Below are positions 1 through 7,235 of a DNA stretch of 64,000 nucleotides, one piece after another (position 1 is the stretch's first letter; each line of letters opens with the position of its first letter). Location of the stretch: NCBI GenBank assembly GCA_002453155.1, contig DKGG01000032.1, forward strand, positions 1 to 64,000, given 5' to 3'. Made by a program: the position numbers and the translations under genes. The notes beneath the pieces were generated by a model. That model had not been told where the DNA came from. It did no database searches and was given only the letters and a program-made list of their open reading frames with translations. The stretch is from Bdellovibrionaceae bacterium UBA6776 (GTDB lineage: Bacteria > Bdellovibrionota > Bdellovibrionia > Bdellovibrionales > UBA1609).

Positions 1-35
1 CATATCGGAAAAGGAAGCAGGTACTTTCTTGCGCT

Positions 36-1064
36 CTATTGAGTGCTCCATCCGCAAAGCTTAAACAACATGCGCGCGCCCACATTTGCGTCCCACTCCG
101 AACCCTTTGTGGGAGCCACTTCATTCAAGTCGAAGCTGACAATTCTGCGACCAGACTCCACAAGAGCTTTTAAAAGAAAATTGGCTTCTCCAAACTGAAG
201 GCCTCCAGGAACCGGAGTTCCTGTTCCTGGACACAACAAGGGATCCAATCCGTCGATATCAAATGAGACATGCACATTTTTAGGCAGTGGGGCGATGATC
301 GCTTCGCACAAATTCTTCCAACTCTCGCCAGAGTAAAGCTTCGCTTTCAACTCTTGGTCAAAATGGCAATGAATGTTTTTGTGCTCTTGAATCAGGTTGT
401 ACTCCTCTTCGCAAAAATCTCGAATGCCCACCTGCACCAATTGGGAGGGAGCTTTTTTAGCATGCATCACGTTGTACATGATCGAGGCATGAGAGTGCTC
501 AAAGCCCTGGTAGGCTTGACGCAAATCCGCATGGGCGTCGATGTGCAGCACACCCACTTCGTCAAAGTGTTCACAACTGGCCAAAATCAAACCTTCCGGA
601 GAAGAGTGATCGCCGCCTAAAACTGCCGCGACCTTGCCTTTTGCAAGAGCGGCTTTGGCAAATTCAAAGACCCAGGCATTTAATTTTTTGGAGGTTTTGT
701 TAATTTCTCGACGCTGAGTTTCTAAAGTGGTGGTGAGTTTTCCTTTGGACTCCAGCTGATCTCGAATCTTTAAGGCCTGAAGTTTCAATTTGTTGTTGGT
801 CTTCAGCCATTTGTTGGAAATCTTGTGGAGAAAAAATCCTTTTTCATAGGCGTTTCCAAAGTCCAAATCGTACAGATCAATTTGGGGAGAAGCCTTGAGG
901 ATCGCTTCCGGCCCTTTCGCAGTGCCCCTTCCGTAAGAAGTCGTGACCTCCCAGGGAACAGGTAAAATTTGAACCAGGGCCTGAGACTCCTCTGTGGGAA
1001 TTCCAAAAAGTCCATTCTCATGGGATCCGGTCAAACTGGGGTCAAAGTTGGTTTCCTTGCTCAT
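36..1064 (-). CDS. speB: Agmatinase-type ureohydrolase (arginase/agmatinase family)
   Basis: Predicted to hydrolyse a guanidino compound, most likely agmatine to putrescine plus urea, using a binuclear Mn centre in the cytoplasm. The protein has 342 residues, near the family norm. All metal-ligand motifs are visible in order: GGDHSS, HIDAHADLR and SFDIDGLDP. The ATG is preceded by AAAGGA at SD distance. It is divergent from the peptide transporter at 1201. Arginine decarboxylase (speA) and a deoxyhypusine synthase homologue lie about 5 kb away, which favours agmatine as substrate. Guanidinobutyrase, formimidoylglutamase or aminopropylagmatine ureohydrolase activity cannot be excluded from sequence. 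The family call is secure; the substrate is inferred. Confidence 0.85.
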   Translation of the reverse strand: MSKETNFDPSLTGSHENGLFGIPTEESQALVQILPVPWEVTTSYGRGTAKGPEAILKASPQIDLYDLDFGNAYEKGFFLHKISNKWLKTNNKLKLQALKIRDQLESKGKLTTTLETQRREINKTSKKLNAWVFEFAKAALAKGKVAAVLGGDHSSPEGLILASCEHFDEVGVLHIDAHADLRQAYQGFEHSHASIMYNVMHAKKAPSQLVQVGIRDFCEEEYNLIQEHKNIHCHFDQELKAKLYSGESWKNLCEAIIAPLPKNVHVSFDIDGLDPLLCPGTGTPVPGGLQFGEANFLLKALVESGRRIVSFDLNEVAPTKGSEWDANVGARMLFKLCGWSTQ

Positions 1065-1130
1065 GGCGTGTCCTTTGTTGGTCCGTTGGCATTGTGGATT
1101 TAGCGATACAAGCTCCCAAAAACAAACGAA

Positions 1131-1159
1131 TTCTTGATAATTACTGGACCTTGTATAAA
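1131..1159 (+). promoter_or_regulatory. Candidate promoter for the Yej-like operon
   Basis: The 136 bp between the divergent ureohydrolase and transporter genes must hold both promoters. On the plus strand a -10-like TATAAA lies at 1154-1159, with a poor -35 (TTCTTG, 1131-1136) 17 nt upstream. A better -35-like TTGATA (1134-1139) leaves only a 14-nt spacer. The transporter ATG has AGGGGG at 1191-1196. This is a weak call on motif matching alone. Confidence 0.3.
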
Positions 1160-1200
1160 TTGGTGGAAGTCCAAATCACAACTTTGAATGAGGGGGCCGC

Positions 1201-2853
1201 ATGATCTTAAAATTTCACATCTTTCTTGTGACCGCATTTTCCCTGGCGCTGAGCTTACCAAGCACGGCCGCAAAACCGACAACATTGGGAAATCCGGAAG
1301 CTCCTGTTACGGGTACGTTTTACCTCAATCTAAAAAGTGAGCCTGAATCTTTAAATCCCATCAACTCTACAGATGCTTTTGCCTCTACGGTTCAAGGGTA
1401 TGTTTCTGATGGTCTTTTGACTCAGAACCCACAGACCTATGAATTAGAGCCCGGTATGGCGGAGAAGTGGGAAGTTTCTAAAGACGGCCTGACTTATACA
1501 TTCTATCTGCGTGATGGCTTAAAGTTTTCAGACGGAAAGCCTGTGACAATGGAAGATGTCAAATTCAGTTTCGAGTGCGTGAAAGATCCAGCTTACAAAG
1601 CGGCTCACCGTCTTTCTTACTACGAAAACATCGACAAGATCGAAGTGGTGGATGCGAAGACCATCCGGTTTAAAATGAAAAAGAAGTATTTTAAGAATCT
1701 GGATGTTTTAGGAAGTGGTGGATTCACGCCAATCGTTCCGAAGCATGTTTATGGTGACCCCAAGAAAATGGGCAGCAAAACCTTGATTGGTTCAGGTCCC
1801 TATAAAGTAAAGGACTACAACCGCGGTAAAAACATTTTGATCACTCGAAATGAAGATTGGTGGGGTTATAAAGACCCTCGTTTTAAAGGGGCCTATAAAT
1901 TTAAGAATATTTATTTTCGCTTTATTAAAGAAGACAACCTGGAACTGGAGATGGTGAAAAAAGGCCGTTTGGACTTCACCATGACCTCTCCGGAAGTTTT
2001 TGTAAAAAAGGCTGTGGGAGCTCCTTTTGGAAAGACGGTTCTGAAGCATCAAGTAGAGAACCAAGCTCCAGGAACCAAGGGTTACAACTACGTGGGATGG
2101 AATTTGACCAACCCTCTATTTAAAGAGAAGAAGGTGCGCAAGGCTTTGACGCATTTGATGAACCGCAAGTTGATGAACGAAAAATTTCGTTTCAATATGT
2201 CCGATTTGGCAACAGGACCCACTTATTATGCCAATGATATTATTGTAGATAAAACTGTAAAGCCGATGACCTTTGATCCAAAACTTGCCGGTAAACTGCT
2301 GAAAGAAGCGGGCTGGTCTGACAAAGACAAAAATGGAGTTTTGGAAAAAGACATTGATGGCAAAAAGACCGAGTTCAAATTCACTTTGCTTTTGGCCAAC
2401 CGAGACACTGAAAAGTACTACACCATGTACAAGGAAGATTTGAAAAAAGCGGGCATTCAAATGGACATTAAAATCCTCGAGTGGAACGCTTTTGTTAAAC
2501 TCTTGGACGAAAAGAAGTTTGAAGCAGTCACTTTGGGTTGGAGCGTAGGAAGTCTTGAGCAAGATTTAAAACAAATCTGGCACTCAGACAGCGCGCAACC
2601 TGGCGGATCTAATTTTATCTCTTACAAAAATCCCAAAGTGGATAAAATCATTGATCAAGCTCGTGAAGAATTGAATGAAGGCAAGCGCCGAAAGCTTTGG
2701 AGAGAGGCTTACCGATTGATTGCGGACGATGCCCCTTACACCTTTATGTTCTCCAACAAATATGACCTTTATGTTGTGAACAAACGAATTGGAATGGTGG
2801 CACCCACTCTGACCTATTCATTGGGCGACAATTACTGGTGGTTGACCAAGTAG
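1201..2853 (+). CDS. Periplasmic peptide-binding protein of an ABC importer (YejA/DppA-like)
   Basis: Extracellular solute-binding protein of family 5, expected to capture peptides in the periplasm and deliver them to the two permeases encoded downstream. It has 550 residues with a cleavable signal peptide (hydrophobic segment about residues 3-22, ending in TAA) and no lipobox. Family-5 features are the SEPESLNPI start of the mature domain, the SKDGLTYTFYLRDGLKFSDG block at about residues 97-116, and GSGPYKV near residue 200. AGGGGG stands 4 nt before the ATG. It is the first gene of a three-gene operon (11 nt to the next gene). The adjacent permeases resemble YejB and YejE, so YejA-type specificity (oligopeptides, microcin-C-like compounds) is likely but inferred. 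Confidence 0.85.
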   Translation: MILKFHIFLVTAFSLALSLPSTAAKPTTLGNPEAPVTGTFYLNLKSEPESLNPINSTDAFASTVQGYVSDGLLTQNPQTYELEPGMAEKWEVSKDGLTYTFYLRDGLKFSDGKPVTMEDVKFSFECVKDPAYKAAHRLSYYENIDKIEVVDAKTIRFKMKKKYFKNLDVLGSGGFTPIVPKHVYGDPKKMGSKTLIGSGPYKVKDYNRGKNILITRNEDWWGYKDPRFKGAYKFKNIYFRFIKEDNLELEMVKKGRLDFTMTSPEVFVKKAVGAPFGKTVLKHQVENQAPGTKGYNYVGWNLTNPLFKEKKVRKALTHLMNRKLMNEKFRFNMSDLATGPTYYANDIIVDKTVKPMTFDPKLAGKLLKEAGWSDKDKNGVLEKDIDGKKTEFKFTLLLANRDTEKYYTMYKEDLKKAGIQMDIKILEWNAFVKLLDEKKFEAVTLGWSVGSLEQDLKQIWHSDSAQPGGSNFISYKNPKVDKIIDQAREELNEGKRRKLWREAYRLIADDAPYTFMFSNKYDLYVVNKRIGMVAPTLTYSLGDNYWWLTK

Positions 2854-2864
2854 AAGCTTAAAAA

Positions 2865-3890
2865 ATGTTGTGGAAGTACCTTCTTAGACGACTGCTGCTG
2901 ATGATTCCCACTTTGTTGGGAATCACGGTGGTGTGTTTTGTCATTATCAATTTGGCCCCAGGCAGTCCTTTGGAGCAAAAAATTGCCCAAATCAAATTTG
3001 GAGGTCAGGTCTCAGGCTCGACGGGTGGCGGAGGAGATTCTGTAGTTTCCGAAGAAGTCATTGAGGCCCTCAAGGTTCAGTATGGCTTCGATAAGCCTCT
3101 TCCCATGAGATATTTGTTGTGGCTTAAAAACATTGTCACTTTGGATTTTGGGGACAGTTTCTCTTACGAAATGCCAGTGACCGAATTGATTTTAGAAAAG
3201 CTTCCCATATCATTGCAGTTTGGAATTGCCTCCCTGATTTTGGTTTACCTGATTTGTATTCCTCTGGGGATTGCCAAAGCGGTTCGAAACGGCAATCAGT
3301 TTGATATGATTTCGAGCATCGTTCTGATGGTTCTTTACTCCATTCCTCCTCTGACTTTGGGAATTCTTCTTCGTGTTTATTTTGCAGGGGGAAGTTTCCT
3401 GGATATTTTCCCTCTGGGAGAAGCTTACTCCGACAACTATTTTGATATGACTCTGTGGGAGCAGATTTTGGACCGAGCGCACCACTTTGTGCTTCCATTG
3501 ATTTGCTATGTGGTGAACAGTTTTACCGTACTTACTTTTTTGATGAAGAACTCTCTTCTAGAAGAAGTGAAGTTGGACTATGTCCGTACGGCCCGAGCCA
3601 AAGGGCTGCCAGAAAGAACAGTCATCTATAAACATGCTTTGCGAAATGCTTTGATTCCCATTTTGACCGGTCTTGGTGGATTCCTGACGGTGTTTTTTGC
3701 GGGCTCCATCATTATTGAACAGATGTTCAGTTTGGATGGAATGGGACTTCTTTCTTACAAATCTATTTTGGCTCGAGATTACAACGTGATCATGGCTTTG
3801 ATCTTTATTCAAAGTTTGCTGGCCATGGTGGGACGATTGATTTCCGACATGACTTACGTGTTGGTGGATCCAAGGATTGATTTTCAATGA
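2865..3890 (+). CDS. yejB: ABC peptide transporter permease, YejB-like
   Basis: Inner-membrane permease (341 residues) forming half of the translocation path. From memory it matches E. coli YejB in detail: the N-terminal RRLLLMIPTLLGIT segment, APGSPLEQKIAQIKFG, the YGFDKP block, FFAGS near the end and the terminal VDPRIDF. The inner-membrane-component loop motif (YVRTARAKGL, about residue 240) that contacts the ATPase is present. The next gene overlaps by 4 nt (ATGA), indicating translational coupling. A glycine-rich insert (residues about 45-60) also occurs in YejB-type proteins. No ATPase gene follows the permease pair. Confidence 0.85.
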   Translation: MLWKYLLRRLLLMIPTLLGITVVCFVIINLAPGSPLEQKIAQIKFGGQVSGSTGGGGDSVVSEEVIEALKVQYGFDKPLPMRYLLWLKNIVTLDFGDSFSYEMPVTELILEKLPISLQFGIASLILVYLICIPLGIAKAVRNGNQFDMISSIVLMVLYSIPPLTLGILLRVYFAGGSFLDIFPLGEAYSDNYFDMTLWEQILDRAHHFVLPLICYVVNSFTVLTFLMKNSLLEEVKLDYVRTARAKGLPERTVIYKHALRNALIPILTGLGGFLTVFFAGSIIIEQMFSLDGMGLLSYKSILARDYNVIMALIFIQSLLAMVGRLISDMTYVLVDPRIDFQ

Positions 3891-4906
3891 TAGAACGATG
3901 GATTAAAAACGATCTGACTCTGAAGCGCCTTCGACGATTTAAATCCATCCGTCGCGCCCGCATTTCGGTTTGGGTGTTTTTGTTTTTGATATTCCTGAGT
4001 GCTACGGCGGAGTTTTGGGCCAACAACAAGCCCATTGTGATGACTCACAAAGGCTCCATTTATTTTCCTGTGGTTAAAACCTACCATCCGTCTGTGTTTG
4101 GACTCAGCGGATTTGTGACCAACTATCGAAGTGAGGCCTTCCACGGAGAAGACACTTGGGCATTATGGCCATTGGTGAGATGGAACCCCTTAGAGTCCAA
4201 CAAGTCTCTTGAAAGCTACCCAGCACCTCCGTCTGAGGTGAACTGGCTGGGGACCGATGATCGCGGACGGGATGTCTTGTCCCGTTTGATTTATGGATTT
4301 CGCTACTCCATTGGTTTTGCAGTTTTGGTTTGGTTTTTTTCCTACCTGATGGGTGTGATCCTGGGTGGGGGCATGGGCTTTTTTGGTGGAAAGTTGGATC
4401 TCTTTGGTCAAAGGGTCGTTGAGATCTTTGAGTCTTTGCCTTCGCTTTTGATGCTACTGACCCTCATTGCCATGTTGGGTGCCAGCATGTCTTTGTTGGT
4501 GGCTTTTTCAGTGCTTCTTGGGTGGATGAGAATTTCTGCTTACATGCGAGCCGAATTTTTAAAACTTCGCCGCCGGGATTTTGTGGATGCCAGTCGGGCA
4601 CTTGGAGTAAAAACTCCGCGAATTTTATTCCGGCATGTTCTTCCCAATGCCATGAGTCCCATCATCACTTTTTCTCCGGTGGAGATTGCCGGCGGAATTT
4701 ACACCTTGGCCATTTTGGATTATTTGGGTCTTGGTCTTCCACCACCCACTCCCAGCTGGGGAGAGCTTTTGCAACAGGCGCAAAACTACTTCAGCATTGC
4801 GTGGTGGCTGGCGGTGTTCCCATCCTTAGCGATCATTATTTCACTGACTTCACTCACCTTTATTGGTGAAGGAGTGCGTGAAGCTTTCGATCCTCGCAAG
4901 TCCTAG
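3887..4906 (+). CDS. yejE: ABC peptide transporter permease, YejE-like
   Basis: Second permease of the importer (339 residues). As in YejE, it has a long periplasmic insert between the first membrane helix and the core (residues about 45-125, with ANNKPIVM and SIYFPVVKTY), then NWLGTDDRGRDVLSR, a characteristic OppC/DppC/YejE motif. The coupling-loop region follows (DFVDASRALGVKTPRI), and the protein ends in EAFDPRKS, like E. coli YejE. It overlaps yejB by 4 nt. The reading frame is followed by a structured intergenic element rather than by the ATPase gene (yejF) expected in a complete system. Confidence 0.85.
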   Translation: MIERWIKNDLTLKRLRRFKSIRRARISVWVFLFLIFLSATAEFWANNKPIVMTHKGSIYFPVVKTYHPSVFGLSGFVTNYRSEAFHGEDTWALWPLVRWNPLESNKSLESYPAPPSEVNWLGTDDRGRDVLSRLIYGFRYSIGFAVLVWFFSYLMGVILGGGMGFFGGKLDLFGQRVVEIFESLPSLLMLLTLIAMLGASMSLLVAFSVLLGWMRISAYMRAEFLKLRRRDFVDASRALGVKTPRILFRHVLPNAMSPIITFSPVEIAGGIYTLAILDYLGLGLPPPTPSWGELLQQAQNYFSIAWWLAVFPSLAIIISLTSLTFIGEGVREAFDPRKS

Positions 4907-4921
4907 CTTTCTATAAGAGCA

Positions 4922-5109
4922 GGCTTTGGTTTTCGCTTTGTTCTTTCACGAGCTTTTTCACCAAAGCCATTTTCATTCTCCAATTCCTATAGCATCAGAC
5001 AGGCCCTTCCATGGGCTCACCAGCATTTGCCCTTTGGGCAAATCACATCCTGTTTGCTGGAGGTCTTCTTCTGTAGGAATTGGAGGATGAAAATGGCTTC
5101 AGTGAAAAA
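4922..5109. repeat. Long imperfect inverted repeat with branched loop (possible terminator/attenuator or REP-like element)
   Basis: The 341-bp gap between yejE and the next gene holds one elaborate palindrome. Left arm 4954-4991 pairs with right arm 5072-5109: 8 bp (TTTTTCAC/GTGAAAAA), a 2x2 internal loop, then 28 bp with only two G-U pairs. The 80-nt loop contains a GCCC/GGGC hairpin (5003-5016), an 8-bp perfect hairpin ATTTGCCC-TTT-GGGCAAAT (5025-5043) and CCAGCA/TGCTGG (5020-5060). Upstream, GGCTTTGGT (4922-4930) is complementary to ACCAAAGCC (4960-4968), which overlaps the left arm, so two mutually exclusive folds are possible. No protein-coding potential is evident. Function is unknown. 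Confidence 0.7.
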
Positions 5110-5247
5110 AACACCTAAATTTTAAGTAGGCTTCTCAAAGTTTAAAAGTTTAGTTTCAATCCAACCACTCATTTAGGCACGGGGTTTGTACTCTCTAAGG
5201 GCACTTGGATTGTTTTAAAATCTATGGCCAATGGGAGGGCCTTGATT

Positions 5248-6273
5248 GTGAAGAAATTTCTGGATCGTTTAAATATTAGTCTTCTCGCAAAATCTGCGGC
5301 TTTATCGGTTCTTGTGGGCACAGGCGTGGCGGGCCAAGCAAAGATTCGGGTTGAAAAACCTTTGCAGTTTTCCTCCATGGAAGAAAACAAACAGCTTCCA
5401 GCAACCATGACGGTCAATGTGGAAGGCGTCTCCATGGAGTGCAAAGGGAATTTGATTCTAAACTCGTTTTCCATCCTTGGCTGTGGGGAAAAGAAGCAGG
5501 TTCGCGTTGAAGTCCAAACGGTCAACTCCAATCACGACGCCATCATGTCGATCTATGAATTTGGTCGCTCCAATGGAGAACTTTATTTGGCGAAACGTGA
5601 GGGCACGCAGTTCCTTCTTCTTGAAAACTCTGAAGTTCGAATTTCAGGGTTTGGATACGCTCAAACCTTTATCAAGTTCATTTACTTTCCCATTTCCAAA
5701 AAGTTGGGAGAGGAAAAGGCCGTGGCCACCTTGCCAGGTTTTATTGAGAGCCTGAGCCGGGGAGGAGCGCCCACCATTGCCACTTTGCAAAGTGAAGTGG
5801 ACCGGGAAGGCTACCTGCGATTTGCTCCCAAAGAGGAGTCAAAGCCCAAGGAGCAGAATCCGTCGGAAGAGGAAGTTCCCACAGAAGAAGAGGATTCCTC
5901 GAAAACAAAATCAGAACCAACGCCAAAACCCTCTCCTGAAGTGAAGGAATCTGCGCCTGCGCCCAAAGAAGAACCTGCGCCCAAGGAAGAACCTGCGCCC
6001 AAGGAAGAACCTGCGCCCAAAAAATCTGAACCCAAGGTCGAAAAACAAGAGCCACCCAGAATTCCTACTCCAAAAAAGGAAGACAAAGGTGAAGTTTCAA
6101 CTCCTAAAGTAAGAACTCCAGCACCTCAAGCTCGGCGAAAAGAGCCTAGAAATCACAGCTCTTCACCGGAAGTGCTTCGCTATCTCAATCCCTATGATTT
6201 GGACTTGGAAGGCCTTTCGTTGAAACAACTGAAAGACCTCGAAGACAGTGGACTCATCGTCCGGTTGAATTAA
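5248..6273 (+). CDS. Secreted protein with Pro/Glu/Lys-rich repeat region, function unknown
   Basis: Not recognised as a known family. I place the start at GTG 5248, because GGGAGGG (5233-5239) lies 8 nt upstream and the resulting N-terminus (MKKFLDRL, a hydrophobic core, then GQA) is a good signal peptide; the in-frame ATG at 5224 has no SD. The mature part has a compact domain (about residues 30-185), then a low-complexity region (about 190-300) rich in Pro, Glu and Lys. This contains near-perfect tandem copies of APKEEP, and a short conserved-looking tail ends in EDSGLIVRLN. Such charged, proline-rich linkers often span periplasm or peptidoglycan. Its stop codon interlocks with that of the convergent DHS-like gene (TTAA, 6270-6273). 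Confidence 0.7.
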   Translation: MKKFLDRLNISLLAKSAALSVLVGTGVAGQAKIRVEKPLQFSSMEENKQLPATMTVNVEGVSMECKGNLILNSFSILGCGEKKQVRVEVQTVNSNHDAIMSIYEFGRSNGELYLAKREGTQFLLLENSEVRISGFGYAQTFIKFIYFPISKKLGEEKAVATLPGFIESLSRGGAPTIATLQSEVDREGYLRFAPKEESKPKEQNPSEEEVPTEEEDSSKTKSEPTPKPSPEVKESAPAPKEEPAPKEEPAPKEEPAPKKSEPKVEKQEPPRIPTPKKEDKGEVSTPKVRTPAPQARRKEPRNHSSSPEVLRYLNPYDLDLEGLSLKQLKDLEDSGLIVRLN

Positions 6274-7235
6274 CGGCCGAGGACGTAAGAGAAGATCAGT
6301 GGAGCCACAATGGACGCATCAGATTCAATGATGTGTCGTTGTGAGGCTTTTTCCAATTTTCCCCAAGTGATTTTTTCGTTGGGAACCGCACCGGAGTAAG
6401 ATCCATACGAAGTTGTGGAGTCGCTGATTTGGCAAAAGTAACTCCACTTGGGAGTGTTTCTTTCCAAATCTTGCTCCAACATGGGAACCACGCAAATGGG
6501 AAAGTCTCCGGCAATTCCGCCACCAATTTGAAAAAAACCAATGCCTTTTGGATTTTCATTTCCTTGGTACCATTCCGCCAAAGAAACCATGTAATCCACT
6601 CCAGACTTCAAACAGCTGCGATCGATTTTCTTTTCAATCATGCGGCCGGCAAAGATGTTCCCAAGAGTCGAGTCTTCCCATCCAGGAACAAAGATCGGCA
6701 GATTTTTTTCTGCTGCAGCAAGCATCCAAGAGTTTTTTGGGTCAATTTGGTAGCTGCCTTTTAAATCTTCACTTTTCAAAATTTGATAAAAATATTCATG
6801 GGGAAAAAAGCTTTGTTTGTTTTCAGAGGCTTTCTCCCAAGCCGCCAAAATGGGCTTTTCAATGCGACGAATGGCTTCCTCTTCCGGAATGCAGGTGTCT
6901 GTGACACGGTTAAGATGTCTTTCCAGCAAAGCCATTTCTTGGTCTGCAGTCAGTTCCCGCCATTCCGGAACCCGCACATAATGATCATGGGCCACCAAAT
7001 TAAAAACATCTTCTTCAAGGTTTGCACCTGTGCAGCTGATTCCATGAATTTTATCCTGGCGAATCATCTCGGCCAAAGTGATTCCAAGCTCTGCCGTACT
7101 CATGGCTCCAGCTAAGGTCACCAGCATGCGTCCGCCCGAGTCGATGTGGGCTTTGTAGGCCTTTGCCGCGTCTTTCAAAGCGGCGGCATTAAAGTGCAAA
7201 TAGTTGGATTCAATAAACTCGCTGATTGGTCCCAT
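6270..7235 (-). CDS. Deoxyhypusine synthase family protein (bacterial DHS-like)
   Basis: 321 residues. Canonical DHS transfers an aminobutyl group from spermidine to a lysine of eIF5A using NAD; bacteria lack eIF5A, so homologues act on something else. The catalytic-lysine block is intact (NEKITWGKLE, Lys293, with Trp291 and Glu287), as is the GGG of the NAD region (238-240). However, the Lys-His-His that follows GGG in canonical enzymes is Gly-Asp-Phe here (243-245), and the GSDSGA aspartate is Tyr280. These are spermidine-site positions from memory. The gene overlaps speA by 26 nt and has its own AAAGGA, so it is translationally linked to arginine decarboxylase. A homospermidine-synthase-like role in polyamine metabolism is my best inference. 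Confidence 0.85.
   Translation of the reverse strand: MGPISEFIESNYLHFNAAALKDAAKAYKAHIDSGGRMLVTLAGAMSTAELGITLAEMIRQDKIHGISCTGANLEEDVFNLVAHDHYVRVPEWRELTADQEMALLERHLNRVTDTCIPEEEAIRRIEKPILAAWEKASENKQSFFPHEYFYQILKSEDLKGSYQIDPKNSWMLAAAEKNLPIFVPGWEDSTLGNIFAGRMIEKKIDRSCLKSGVDYMVSLAEWYQGNENPKGIGFFQIGGGIAGDFPICVVPMLEQDLERNTPKWSYFCQISDSTTSYGSYSGAVPNEKITWGKLEKASQRHIIESDASIVAPLIFSYVLGR

Noticed and set aside
5900..6060. Tandem APKEEP codons as a CRISPR-like or minisatellite array
   Set aside because: Repeats are in frame, of 18-bp class, without spacers, and encode a plausible low-complexity linker.
5741..6086. Minus-strand reading frames opposite the Pro/Glu-rich region (Gly/Ala/Ser-rich translations)
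   Set aside because: Mirror images of the plus-strand repeat; no SD or conserved features.
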